Notes under the pieces: model-generated
What the model saw: the letters and a program-made list of their open reading frames with translations, nothing else
The model's database searches: none
What the model was told of the DNA's origin: nothing
Source: Anticarsia gemmatalis
Taxonomy: Eukaryota; Arthropoda; Insecta; Lepidoptera; Erebidae
Reading direction: 5' to 3'
NCBI RefSeq assembly: GCF_050436995.1
Contig: NC_134775.1
Coordinates: 6,053,124 to 6,117,123, forward strand
Length of the DNA: 64,000 nucleotides
Translations under genes and position numbers: made by a program
Part shown: piece after piece, positions 21,376-32,699 of the stretch
Numbering within the stretch: the stretch's first letter is position 1
How the letters are laid out: each line of letters starts with the position of its first letter

Positions 21376-21582
21376 ATGAGGGAGGACAACGCCCCCAGCT
21401 CTCTCATGGTCGCGGCAAACGCAGCCGCCGCCCCCTCCGGACCACCCCGCCGTAGAAAGCGCGGCGGGAAGAAGTCCACCCCAGCGCCACAACCGGTATC
21501 CAGCGCTGGACCACCGGCACCGGCGACACAGCGCCCGCAAGTTCAACAGCAGCAACAACAGCAGCAGCAACAACAGCAGTAG
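21376..21582 (+). pseudogene. ORF1 remnant with basic and poly-Gln segments
   Basis: The 68-codon frame starts MREDNAPSSLM, has a basic patch (RRRKRGGKK), a proline-rich part and a C-terminal glutamine run encoded by CAG/CAA repeats, then stops. No zinc knuckles are seen. It sits where the nucleic-acid-binding ORF1 of a jockey element should be. Confidence 0.4.
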
Positions 21583-21668
21583 AAGAAACCGACGAGGAGG
21601 CAGGAGCCCGAACCCGGGCAGCAGAGGCCCCGCCAACAACCACAACCACAACAGAGGCCGTCACGGCG

Positions 21669-21725
21669 CCCAGGACTGGCGCTCTAGCCCAGGACTGGCG
21701 CTCTAGCCCAGGACTGGCGCTCTAG
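21669..21725. repeat. Three tandem 19-bp units
   Basis: CCCAGGACTGGCGCTCTAG is repeated three times without a change. It lies between the ORF1 remnant and the endonuclease. Confidence 0.95.
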
Positions 21726-21859
21726 CGATGACGCCAACTTGGTCGTCGTCATCGCCATGCTCCAGCAGGTGCTGGCCGCGCTACTGAAGCGGCGCGACCC
21801 GATCCCCCTCATCATCGAGACGATCCAGATGCTGTGCACGTATGGAGCGGCGTAACCTA

Positions 21860-22518
21860 CGTGTGCTCTTCTGAAACGCCGACGGAGTGTCCCCAGAGAA
21901 AGCCAGGCTACTGAGGCTGCTGCTATCGCAGCGAACAGTCGACGTAACCCTGCTCAACGAGACCCACCTTCGCCCGGTAGACAAATGGAAGATCGGTGGA
22001 TATTACGTCTACCGGGAGGATTACATCTCGCAGGCAATCCCTGCAGGGGATTGACAATCCTGGTCAAGAGGAATGTCGGCCACCAAGTGGCGTGGAGATC
22101 TGCATCAACGGTCGACCCACCCGTGTGTTCGCATACTACAAAGCCACCTGACACCCGCCTGGCAGTGGCCGACATCCACACCATCTTGGACTCGTCACTG
22201 CCCACGATCATTGCGGTTGACTTTAATGCGAAGCACACGGCGTGGAACTCTGACATCATAAGCCCCGACGGCCGCCACCTTTTCGACGATGCAGATCGCC
22301 AAGGCTACGAGGTGCTAGGACCAGAGGTCCCGACGCACTACCCGTACCGGATCTCCAACACACCCGACGCCTTGGACATCGCCGTCACCCGTGGCATTGA
22401 CGGCGCTGTCAGCTTTGACGTCCTGGTCGAGCACCTCTTATCAGACCACCAACCGGTGTGTCTGACTCTGGAGGACACTCCGTTGATGACACCCAACACG
22501 CCCCCGCGACATCGCTAA
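21860..22518 (+). pseudogene. Endonuclease domain of the jockey-like element
   Basis: Recognisable blocks are the TLLNETHL-like motif near 21950 in a broken frame and, from 21985, a frame containing IIAVDFNAKHTAWNS, TPDALDIAVTRGI and LLSDHQPVCLTL. The last three are endonuclease catalytic blocks (N, D and the SDH motif). The stop at 22518 is followed by further sequence of the linker. Confidence 0.78.
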
Positions 22519-22929
22519 GACTGGGAGGCCTTCCATCGGTTGCTGTCGGAACAATCTCCGACGCGCCGCGTGGACGCCGCTGAGGATGTCGACTCGCTAG
22601 CCTTGGACATCTCCACCAACATCAAGGACGCCCTCAACGCATCCCATCCACGAAGAGGGCCCCCCAGTTTCCGGTTAAAATCTTGGCGATGATGATGGCT
22701 GTGGCAGAACACCAGATGCCCAACCCTGAAGTCCGAGCTCAACACTCTGGTGGCGAAGATCTCTGCGGCCTTGGAGACCCAAGCGGCAGAGTCGTGGCAA
22801 CGCTGGCGAGCGAGCCGGTGAAGATTAGTCGGGCATCCACCGCCTGTGCCGCCGTCTCTCCGGGAAGCTATCCCCGATCCGCCCCCTACTGGCAGGTGAC
22901 GGCACCTCACGTTACCGAGCCGAGGACCG

Positions 22930-24257
22930 GGCGGAGATATTCGCCGAATTCCTGGAAGGACGGTTCCAGCCGAACCCAGCCGTCAACGCGCAGCACGCAG
23001 CCGACATCGAGCAGCTTGTGAGGACGTATATAGAGCAGCCCGTGGCCCCGACAAAGGACGCCGTCGTCTTTTCCCCTGGCCAAGTCCGGCGCATGATACG
23101 CCGACTTCCACTGCGAAACGCCTCTGGACCCGACCGGATCCTCTACGAGGCGCTGCGTCACCTCCCAATGCGAGCGATCGCGGCATCCTGCGGACCGGTC
23201 ACTTTCCCGCCGCATGGAAGCTCGGCAGAGTCATCATGCTGCCGAAGCCCGGGGAAAAACATCCTGCTGCCGGGTAGCTACAGACCCATCACGCTGCTTC
23301 CGAACATCTCCAAGCTGTTCGAGGAACTGCTGCTGCCACACCTCATCCCACACATCAAGCCACGCGAGGAGCAGTTTGGCTTCAGGGCCGAACACTCGAC
23401 AACGCACCAGCTCGTGAGAGTGCTGCACGACCTCACGGCCGCTCGCAGCAAGCGCGAGCGGGCCGCTGCAGTACTCCTCGACGTTCCAGTGCCGGCCAGT
23501 GTCCAACTGGCGCTGTACGCCGACGATGCAGCCTATTACACCTCATCACTCTCCGGCGCGCACGCTGCAATCGAGCTGCAGCGTGCCTTGGACGCTCAGC
23601 GTGCCCGCGTGGCTAGACGACTGGCGGATGTCGGTCAACGTGGCAAAGACTCAGGCGCTCTCCGTGGGAGCCCGCCCAGGCAGAAGCTCAAGGGCGAAGA
23701 GGTCGACTGGTCCCCCAAGGTCAAATACCTGGGAGTGACCAACGGCCGACAGCTCTCCATGGCTCCCCACGTCAAGAACATGGTCGCCCAGGTCAGCACA
23801 GCGTGCGCTCTCCTGCGCCCGATGCTGTCGTCCCACCTGCCTCTCCGCGCGAAGCTCGGCATCTACAAGGATGTACAATCAAGACGCGCCTCACCTACGC
23901 TGCCCCCGCGTAGTTCCCACTCCTGTCGACGTCAAACCGCCAGAAGCTGCGAGCCCAGCAATCGCGCGTCCTGCACCTTGTAGTGGGCGTCCCTCGCTTC
24001 GTGCGGAATGTCACCATCGCAAGCGGCCTGCGCATGGAGAGCCTGAACAACCACGTGAGACGCCTGAACACCAGCCTGTTCGAGCGCACCGAACAGTCGG
24101 AACACCGCCTGCTGCATGGGATTGCCCAGTTCCACAGGCGGCCGCCGGACAAGTTGGCACTGCCACGCGACCTGACGGCCGACACTACCGGACTGACACC
24201 ATCAGCACCCCCCTGCGCCTGGCTGACGGGCGCTCGCCGCTGACGCCGCCGCAGTGA
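22930..24257 (+). pseudogene. Reverse transcriptase of the jockey-like element, with internal deletion
   Basis: Blocks SGPDRILYEALRHLP, GSYRPITLLPNISKLFE and QFGFRAEHSTTHQLVRVL are present. Motif A starts (AAVLLDV) but the sequence then jumps to QLALYADDAAYY, so the stretch with the catalytic Asp of motif A and all of motif B is deleted. The C-terminal third is shifted between frames. The protein cannot be functional. Confidence 0.82.
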
Positions 24258-24439
24258 GCTCGACCTCGCCAAGACAGGAGGGACCCCTGCTGCCAACACT
24301 CGGACATGACACAGAGGCGGACGGCTTGAGGTCCGCCCGCGGTGATCAACCTGCACGGGCCAGACCTCGCCCACCGCCTCGCCCGCCGGACTCGATGTTT
24401 TTCGGAGACTTTTATATGTAGTGGTACAGAAAATCATAT

Positions 24440-26385
24440 TGTACTCAATGGATATAGCCTGGCATTAGTCTATTCTAGACAAAAATCTAGAGGAGGTGTC
24501 TGTATACTAGCTAGATAAGGCATTCAGTTTAAACAATTACAATATTTAAGTAACTATGCATGCAATTACATGTTTGAGTGTTGTGGTATTGAATTAATAC
24601 AATATAAAATAATTATAATTTGCTTCTATAGAACACCACAGTCAAGAATAGATATATTTTTTAAATATTTGGAAACACTTTCATACAAAATTGCTGTGAG
24701 TTCTAAGAAAAAGGTAGTACTATTAGGGGACATAAACATAAATACATTAAAGGCAAATAAAATTACTAGTACACTAGATGACATTGTAAAAAATTATAAC
24801 TTTCAATTACATGTTAATAAACCTACTAGATTGAATTCATGTATTGACCATGCAATTAGCAACATAAATACGGCCTCAATTGAACTACTTAGTCTTGGTC
24901 TTTCGGATCATGATAAAGCGCAAATGTTCATTGTGCCAATAAAAAGTAATTTAATTAGTAAGAACAAAATTTGGTTGACTACATTTGATTATAACTTAGA
25001 AAATCAGCATAAATTTACAAATTATATAAGGCAAATATCTTTTCATGAGGTATACTCCGAGACGGATGTTAACAAAGCGTTTAATACGTTCTATGATGAG
25101 TTTTGTCTGTTTTATAAATTGTGTTTCCCAGAAATAAAACGTGCTTATAATGTTAACTACAAAAGTGCAAAATGGATAACTAGAGGCTTAAAACGTAGCT
25201 GCAGTAATAAACGTACACTTCAATAATAGTGTATAAAAAATATGCCAAAATTCTAAAAAGATGTATAAATGAATCCAAGAAAATTACTAGTCATAATTAT
25301 GTTATCAACTCAAATAACAAGTGTAAAGCGTCCTGAAAATTAATTAAAGATGAAAATCAAAACACAGTGTCTAATAATTTCATAACGGAGATAAAAAATG
25401 GTGACAATACGTTTCATGAGCCTACGCAAATAGCAAATGAATTTAATAAATATTTTATAGAAAGCACAAACAAAAGAATGGCGTTAACAAGGAGCACTAA
25501 GTCCAAGTAAATAATAGTTTATTTCTAAGCCCCATAACTCACTCGGAGGTTGTTACCATTATAGCATCATTAAAAAACACAGATGCTGTGGGATATGATA
25601 ACATAAATACTAAAATATTGAAAAAAGTTGACGTTATAATACCTATCCTGACACATCTTAAAAATGTATCCTTCTCGAGTGGTATATTCCCAGATAAACT
25701 AAAGATAACAGTTGTAAAACCAATGTATAAAAAAGGTGATAAAACATGTATAAAAAATTATTGACCAATTACTTTGATACCAGTTTTTGCTAAAATATTT
25801 GAAAAAGCTATATACATATAAGCGAATTATAACATTTACTACCAAATATAATGTAATAAATAGTGAACAAAATGGATTTCAAACAGGTAAATCAACGACA
25901 CTTGCTGCCCTAAGTTAATAAACAATGTATTACTGAATGTTGATGTTAAGAAACCTACAATGGTTACCTATATTTTTCGATATGACCAAGGCTTTCGATT
26001 TTGTGTGTCATAATATTCTGCTTGAAAAGCTTGACAGATGCGGTATCAGAGGTCCTGCTCACGATCTTATAAAACCTTACCTTGTAAACCGTAAACAAAG
26101 TGTGCACGTACAAAAGATAGATGATAATGCGAACATGGTTTGTAGCACATCGGAGAATCAGATCAACTATTTTGGTGTGCCGCAAGGGAGTGTACTCGGC
26201 CCACTACTTTTCTTATTGTATATTAACGACTTGCCTGATATAACGACATATAAATGTACCCTGTTTGCAGACGATATATCTATAGTGGTGACATGTAATG
26301 ATGATGATATTAATAAATATGAGGCTGAAATAAATAATACAATCAAATCTGTAATCCAATGGCTATCTTGTAATAACTTATCAAT
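24440..26385 (+). pseudogene. Endonuclease-RT of element B, main part
   Basis: The endonuclease is seen from GYSLALVYSRQKSRGGVCIL, interrupted by one stop, then VVLLGDININTL, TRLNSCIDHAISN and LGLSDHDKAQ. A frame break near 25226 leads into the RT: DAVGYDNINTKILKKV, SSGIFPDKLKITVVKP and PITLIPVFAKIFEKA with scattered stops. Motif A follows (FFDMTKAFDFVCH), then motif B (GVPQGSVLGPLLFLL) and FADD (about 26266). It ends at NNLS where element A copy 2 enters. Confidence 0.85.
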
Positions 26386-26387
26386 CT

Positions 26388-26407
26388 GGGGGCACGGAAG
26401 TGCCCCC
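26388..26407. repeat. GC-rich terminal hairpin of element A
   Basis: GGGGGCACGGAAGTGCCCCC is a perfect 8-bp stem (with a 4-base loop) two bases from the element edge. The equivalent in copy 1 has one mismatch. Confidence 0.92.
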
Positions 26408-26870
26408 GCAAGTCGAGCAAAAAAAAGCGGCACGGCCGTACCATCCTTTTCTCGAAGCAATTCGGGCTATTTTCGACCCCCCTATAATGTCGTTGTGGAT
26501 AAAACAAGAAGCCTGAATTTTCAGCAACTAATTATTCATTGTATAAACACGGTATATTTAAAATTTCAGTCAATTTAAACCAGTAGTTTAAAAATGACAA
26601 CTTGTTAAAATTTTGAATTTTGTCACTCACTGATTCACTGACTCACTGACTCACCGATCATCAAAAGTCTAAGGTACTTCCAGCAGACTTAGAAGCTTAA
26701 AATTTAGAATACAAATAGGGTTTAGTGTCTTAATCATGGGAAAAATTCAATATTTCCTAATTTCGGTCCAGTTTTCTAAATACACTAACTGCAAAATTAA
26801 CTTTGTAATCCCATATAAATGTATAAGATTACAAAGTTACATTTGCAGTTAATGAATCATTATTACTGTA

Positions 26871-27193
26871 ATAAATAAAATAAATTTAACCCATTAATGT
26901 CCCACTGCTGGGCAAGGGTCTCCCCCCGTAATGAGGGAGGGGTTAGGCCTTCAGTCCACCACGCTGGCCAAGTGCGGGTTGGGGACTTTGTATGCCCTCA
27001 ATAAATGTATTTAACAAATTTTTGGGCATGCAAGGTTTCCTCACGATGTTTTCCTTCACCGTTGGAGCATGTGATAATTATTTCTAATACACACATAACT
27101 TCGAAAAGTCATTGGTGTGTTGCCTCGGGTTCGAACCTGCGACCTCTTACGTGGGAGGTGTCAACTTATACCACTCAGCTATCACTGCCCTGC
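26871..27193 (-). mobile_element. tRNA-derived SINE (family S1) inside element A copy 2
   Basis: The minus strand starts with a tRNA-like head (GTGATAGCTGAGTGG as A box, GGTTCGAACCC as B box) and ends CAGTGGGACATTAATGGGTT plus an A-rich tail. A 12-bp duplication ATTATTACTGTA flanks it (26859-26870 and 27194-27205). Copy 1 of element A has a single uninterrupted version of that site. Another copy is at 46567-46868. Confidence 0.92.
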
Positions 27194-27396
27194 ATTATTA
27201 CTGTAGAAAATAATAAATAATAGGTGTAGATAGGTACCTACTATATGAGGCATGACGGGAGGGGATATAAGGTGGTTAAGGGTGTTTAGCCCATAAAAAT
27301 GAAAAACATTCCCATAGGAAAATATGTTGAATTATAAGAAAAAACGTCTTTCCATACAAATTGGACTTATGTTCGTTCTACAAAAAGAAGTGAGAT

Positions 27397-27880
27397 GCCA
27401 CCAAAAACATTCTGTAAAAACCTCAAGTCTCGCAGCTCAGTCTTTCTGGCGTAAAAAGTGGTGAGATCTATATAATACCAAGTCGATTAATCTATTTCGT
27501 CTCTACTTAAAGGACCTTCTGTCTTAAGTTATTATCATGCCAATATTTAAAATATTTTACGTTTAAAACAAATAGATCGACTTGGTCATCGCATGAAAAC
27601 ACAAATTAGCCATTAAAATTTCAGGAGCATTAACTTCTCGTCGTGCTGTGTAGTGTAATACATACAAATCATGCGATGGCCAGGTCGGTCTATTTGTTTT
27701 AAACGTAAAATATTTTAAATATTGGCATGATAATAACTTATGTAATAACTTAAGACAGAAGGTCCTTTAAGTAGAGACGAAATAGATTAATCGACTTGGT
27801 ATTATATAGATCTCACCACTTTTTACGCCAGAAAGACTGAGCTGCGAGACTTGAGGTTTTTACAGAATGTTTTTGGTGGC
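27397..27880. repeat. Long snap-back palindrome at the 5' end of element A copy 2
   Basis: Bases 27397-27595 pair with 27671-27880 with a few mismatches and small gaps, leaving a loop of about 75 bases. Arms are about 200 bp, three times longer than those retained in copy 1. Confidence 0.88.
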
Positions 27881-28083
27881 ATAAATTTGTCCAAAACCAA
27901 CTACATTCAATTTCATAATAATAAAACAATCCGTATAATTTGAATATTACCTATAATGACATTAAAATTGAAGAAAAAGAAGGTATCACTTTTTTAGGAA
28001 TAAATATTGACAACCATTGTGACTGGAAGGGTACATGTAAATAAAATATATAAAAAGATGGACATGTATGTTTATGTTCTTTA
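27881..28083 (+). pseudogene. Element B RT, middle part
   Basis: The frame resumes with INLSKTNYIQFHNNKTI, corresponding to the RT segment after the catalytic box. Stops appear after about 30 codons, although later pieces (ILTTIVTGRVHVNKIYKKMD) still fit the family. It ends at the TA target of the TIR transposon. Confidence 0.7.
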
Positions 28084-28477
28084 TCCGTACCGGGCGTGAA
28101 TAAGTTGACAAGTCATTTTTGCGTACTTTTCAGGGCAGCGGTTTTAAAGTTTAAAGGTCATTGGTAAATCGAAATTATTGGAAATTATTATTTTTTTAAC
28201 TGAATTTAGCTAATTTAGTCGGTCGTTTTGAGTTGTCGTAAGAATATGATAAAATTATCTTTTTAATCAATTAAAATAAAGACTTGTTCAATTGTTCACC
28301 GACGACTTATCAACTTATTCCCCATATAAACACAACTATGCAAGTTGTAATAATTGAATTAAATTAAAACATATAAATTGAACTTTAAATAAAAAGACAA
28401 AAACAGTAAGTGAAACATATTTTTTATTAATATAAATTTTAAAAATGCAATATAGCAGAGTTTTTAGTGATAGTATG

Positions 28478-28640
28478 ATGAACAAAGTGAATAATATTGT
28501 GGTGTGAAAGGGGATGTGATGTCTATGATAGAGAAGAGTATTTTACGATGGTTTGATCATGTGGAGCAGATGAATGGAAGGAGAATGAGTAAGCTGGTAT
28601 ATGAGGTGAATGTTCATGGGTCTATGGTGGACGTCCCAGA
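28478..28640 (+). pseudogene. RTE-like RT C-terminal fragment
   Basis: Bases from about 28497 read CGVKGDVMSMIEKSILRWFD then HVEQMNGRRMSKLVYE, the final block of RTE-type reverse transcriptases (usually MLRWFGHVERM). Only this block survives, with no tail recognised. Confidence 0.65.
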
Positions 28641-28750
28641 AAGATCTTATCTTACTAGACCTACAATCCCAAGTCCAGAAGAGAGCGGGGATACCAAGCT
28701 TGAAAAAGAAAGCGATGTATGCAAAGTACTATGGATGTGGATAAAGCGAC

Positions 28751-28852
28751 AGAGAGAGGAGAGGGAGAGGGAGAGGGAGAGAGAGAGGGAGAGGGAGAGG
28801 GAGAGGGAGAGGGAGAGGGAGAGGGAGAGAGAGAGGGAGAGGGAGAGAGAGA
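28751..28852. repeat. Purine-rich microsatellite (GAGAGG)n
   Basis: About 100 bases of GAGAGG/GAGAGA units without a pyrimidine. Open frames through it (poly Glu-Arg or Leu-Ser) are artefacts of the repeat. Confidence 0.97.
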
Positions 28853-28928
28853 AATTCAATTGTCTCTACCGGATGTAGAAGTTAACATGTCACATTAAAA
28901 TTAAAGGTATTTTATTCTTCAAAGTTTT

Positions 28929-31900
28929 TTAATTCTCATGTAGATTATCTTCCACATCAGGGTCTTCTACGTCAACATCAGGGTCAATGTTTTCAATTTC
29001 TGTGCCAGTCTTTATGTTTTGATAAAAGTCATGAAAGGCGGGGTCTATTAGTGGTAATAAATCCAGTAAATCCTTTTTTTTCTCCTGGGTTATGGACAAT
29101 GTCTCTTTGGAAACTGGTTCTAACTGTACATTATCCAGATTATTGTATTTGCCTCTTTTCTTGAAACTGATTACGTTAAAAGGGCTCTCGCTGTCAATAT
29201 CTGTTTTGAAATATATTTCTCCTATTGGCTTACGAAATTGCAGCCACTTTACAGGTTGCCATAAAAATTTATTACCAAGAACATCTTTTTTTTTTTAATT
29301 GTGAACGGACCCTTTTTCGAACTTAATTCACCGAATATGAGAAATTGTTCTAGTTTCATTGGTATTACTTCAAACGGGTTTTTAATTTTGCATGACCTAA
29401 CCAGTTGTACCCAATCATTTAAATGGTTAATTTTCAGTAAAGTCTTCTTTTTTGTTCTTTCAATAATAGCATGATCCGAGTCACATTCCATATGGCTATG
29501 CCCACTCATAAGGAATTTGTGATTAATTATTTCTAAGGTTGGATGTTTATGCAATAAGAACATGAACATCATAGCGACTATATTGTTTTTATTCTGGCCC
29601 CCACATGTATCTGAATAAAATGTTACCTCTTTTATATTTGGAGGTAAATTGTGAAGTAAATGCCATAAGCACGATGCGATTTGATTAGCACCCCGTGCGC
29701 CTATTGTCTCGTCCCACATGTAGCAAGTAGCTTTGTCATTAGCTAAGTTATGAACTGTGAGATTAAATGACCATAACTGTCTCTTATAAAAAGAAACTGA
29801 AGTGTTTAGGTAAGGAGTAGGTAAACATTGCTGTAAATCAAATGTGTAGGCTTGAAATGATGGGTCACGTTTCGCATTTTCTTTATCTTTTCTCTTTTCG
29901 GAATAAGCCTTTTCAGCTAATGTTTGATGTTCGGCAAGCTCAGCTTTTAAATCCAGGTTTTCCTGCCCTTGAGCTAATGAGATTTTAGTATTAAGCAAAT
30001 CGCATGTGTGACACGTATCTTTTGCCGGTTTTTTAAAAGATAAATTCAAATCGTGAAAACATTTGGCGTATAATTTCAATGATACGGGGTTTGTGCATTT
30101 TTCTCTGTACAAACAAAAAATTTATAATTAGTTTATATTTACAATGATATTCTCTGTGAACAGTTCTACCATCAGTCTTCTGTGTATTCTTTGGTAATAT
30201 CGTAATAAGACTAGCTACATAAATTGCCCTCCTATCTCTACTTCCTAAAGTCCAATATTCGTCAAAACATTGTTTTCTTTCTGTTTCAGAAAATCGTTCA
30301 AAACATTTTAATCTACAAGTACTTAGTGAACTCAATTGCCTTTCTCCAATTTTTTCCCTTTTTCAGTAACATAGGCTTTACCAGAATTCCTTAGCCTTTT
30401 AGAATCTTCCCTTTCCTTTCTTGATCTCCCATTCCTTTTCTTTTTAACAATTTCTTCGGTTACATCAACACTTTGTGTTGTCGGTGTGTCTTCACTTCTG
30501 GTCTCCGTCATATTATCAATATCTGAAACAAAATATTTTATTATTTTATTTTAATTTTTTTTCCTGTCTGTCGTCACAGACACAAAAAAAAATGCTTGAT
30601 TTATACCAATTATTGACTTACCTGTAGTAGAAGCTGTAGTTTTGTGTAGTGTAATATCTTCCACAGGAATATAAGATATCGTTTTCTGCGCTTCTCCTTC
30701 ATTGTCTATGGAAATAATACTTTGCATCACGTCGTTATCGATCTCATTATTATCAGGTGTCTTTTTTTGTGAATCTTTAGGAGTTGAAATATCATCACAA
30801 GATTCTTTTTTCTCTTTTTTTTTAAAGACAACTCCCGCACTAAGAATTGCTCTTGTGTCGCGGGGACTTTTACAAACATACAAACAACGGACACAAAGCA
30901 CAACCAGACCCGAAACAATTATTTGTGGATCGCACAAATAATTGCTCCGTGTGGGAATCGAACCCACGACCTCCCGTTGCAGAGGTATCGGCGTGGCGAC
31001 CTAAACCACTGCGCCACGGAGGCAGTCAAATTCGCAATCAGTTTCTGAATTCTCTGTTGTATTATTAATATTCTTTGCCGTTACATCAGGGTATTCTACA
31101 ACCTCAATATCATCTCTTTCATCAAAGTCTAATTCTTGTTCATTTAATACATCGAACAATTCTTTCGTTTCTGGTGACATTACCCGAACCGGAGATGATG
31201 ATTGATCTTCATTTTCCAAATTTTTTAGTAATGGAGATGATCGTACAACTACTGAAGTGTCAATTCTTGCATCAGAATTAGCCTCGTCTAAAATAATATA
31301 AATTGGAAATAAGTATGACATATCCAGCTAATTTAATATATTTAAAAAACAAGAAAAAAAAAATTACCTTGTCTTAAGTACTGCATTGAAAGGAGTCAAT
31401 GGAGAAAATGGGGGAGGAGAGATGGATGGTGGCTCATTTGTAAATAGAATTTCAGAACAGCATTCATCTGAAAATAAATAAATATAGTTACTTTTCTTAT
31501 CTTTACTAACCTTACTTTTAGAATACCTACCTTTCATATTTAGGTACTTAGTTTTAAAAAATAAAGAGTATCTAACGTAAATAGTTATGATAATTTCACT
31601 ATATATATTGAAATAGTAAAGTTGAAGTGGTGATAAAAAACATTTTTTTGTATAAAAACAACATGTATCTTGTATCGTATGTAAGCATTGGAGTGAATCG
31701 GAAAATATAGTACCTAACATTACATACATAAAAATGAAAGTTTCTTACCTTTTGCACCCACCAGTAGATTGCCAGGAGATTTTAACATTATAACTTCTCG
31801 AAGTTCTAGTAATTTGCGTTTTTTAGATAACAAACTCATGAAAACTTTCTGCAATAGAATAATAAACATATTTATAAAAATCAAATTAGTTATGTCGAAT

Positions 31901-32026
31901 ATTCTCTTATAACTTACATAGCATTCTGTGTAACGAGCACAACAGTTCAATTTTATTATTTAATAACCTAACTATAAGCAAATTGATACATTTCTGCGTA
32001 CTTACTTTTTCCTCATCATCACTCAT
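28929..32026 (-). pseudogene. Multi-exon DUF7869-like, probable transposase gene of the TIR transposon
   Basis: Likely exons on the minus strand are 32026-32006 (MSDDEEK, GTAAGT donor), 31850-31749, 31469-31366, about 31289-30622 (split by a SINE), 30522-about 30143 and 30112-28929. The protein has an acidic N-terminus, then KRLRNSGKAYVTEKGK and a Cys-rich block, then CHTCDLLNTK. The core has MWDETIGARGANQIASCL, VTFYSDTCGGQNKN and GHSHMECDSDHAIIE, whose Asp/Glu residues are candidate DDE/D catalytic positions. I recall this pattern from uncharacterised arthropod proteins with DUF7869. Lesions are the SINE, a one-base shift near 30340 and a one-base loss in the A11 run at 29286-29296. After that run the family C-terminus (FLWQPVKWLQFRKP) continues to the stop at 28929. 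Confidence 0.75.
30823..31024 (-). mobile_element. tRNA-derived SINE (family S2) inside an exon
   Basis: The minus strand starts GCCTCCGTGGCGCAGTGGTT (A-box head) with GGTTCGATTCC as B box, then a short body and an A-rich end. It separates TENSETDCEF from KESCDDISTP in the DUF7869-like gene. A clean target duplication was not found. Confidence 0.88.
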
Positions 32027-32236
32027 TATAACGAACCACAATTTTACACTTGATAGTAGTACACTATAATAAAAAACACACACGTTATGACTAACGTACA
32101 ACAAGTAAACCGACTCAATCTACGAAACACACGAGCGAGACTGACGAGTTCCGACACGACCTGTTGAAAGAACGAATGTTCCGATTTTTAGTAACTACCT
32201 ACAGATCAGCTTTGGTTCGACGAATTTTATGCTTTA

Positions 32237-32493
32237 ATAGCTGACCCGCGCAACTTCGCTTGCGTCACCTAAGAGAATGGATCAAAATTTTCCCCGTTTC
32301 TGTAACATTCTTCGTTGCTACTCCGCTCCCAATGACCGTCGCGTGATGTTATATAGCCTATAGCCTTCCTCGATAAATGGGCTATCTTACACTGAAAGAA
32401 TTTTTCAAATCGGACCAGTAGTTCCTGAGATTAGCGCGTTCAAACAAACAAACAAACAAACAAACTCTTCAGCTTTATAATATTAAGTATAGA
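32237..32493 (-). mobile_element. Short non-autonomous Helitron
   Basis: The minus strand starts TCTATACTTAATATTATAAA and ends GCGCGGGTCAGCTAT. It belongs to the same family as 11932 and lies upstream of the transposon gene. The end is CTAT rather than CTAG. Confidence 0.85.
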
Positions 32494-32699
32494 TGTAATT
32501 TATAGTAGAATACAAATTACCCTGCGCTTAAAGTTGATTTTAAAGTTTATTGTTAATAATTATTATTAAGTAATAATTTTTAACAAATAATGATAGTTGA
32601 TAGTACCTAATTATTAGGCTTATCCTTCCGCTTTCTATTTGATATTTTGTAGATATTAAATTAGTTTCATAACTATTGACAAAACAATATTATTCTACA

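Larger units (their letters stand above)
21150..24290 (+). mobile_element. GC-rich jockey-like non-LTR retrotransposon, degraded
   Basis: Base composition jumps to well above 55 percent GC against the AT-rich surroundings. An ORF1 remnant (about 21376-21582), an endonuclease (about 21860-22518) and an RT (about 22930-24257) occur in order, with many shifts. CCTATATAAACGGCC near 21231 could be a promoter. Both edges are diffuse. The codon and base bias marks it as a different lineage from the AT-rich elements B, C, D and F. Confidence 0.8.
26386..27880 (-). mobile_element. Element A copy 2, complete, inside the RT of element B
   Basis: This is the reverse complement of 2131-2948 plus 11291-11341, with one SINE added. 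It lies between two AT dinucleotides, and removing it plus one AT restores the RT frame (CAATAAATTTG). It lacks the errantivirus, so it preserves the empty site ACGGCCGTGCCGC (complement of about 26430-26450). The 5' palindrome is longer than in copy 1, and the 3' hairpin at 26388-26407 is perfect. Confidence 0.88.

Noticed and set aside
26871..27193. tRNA gene candidates (also at 31000, 36200, 46570 and 61680)
   Set aside because: A and B boxes are present, but the sequences continue into repeated bodies with target duplications and lack a proper acceptor stem and discriminator context. They are SINE heads.
28640..28880. Open frames through the purine microsatellite (Glu-Arg or Leu-Ser runs)
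   Set aside because: A repeat of GAGAGG has no stop in several frames, and the peptides carry no information.
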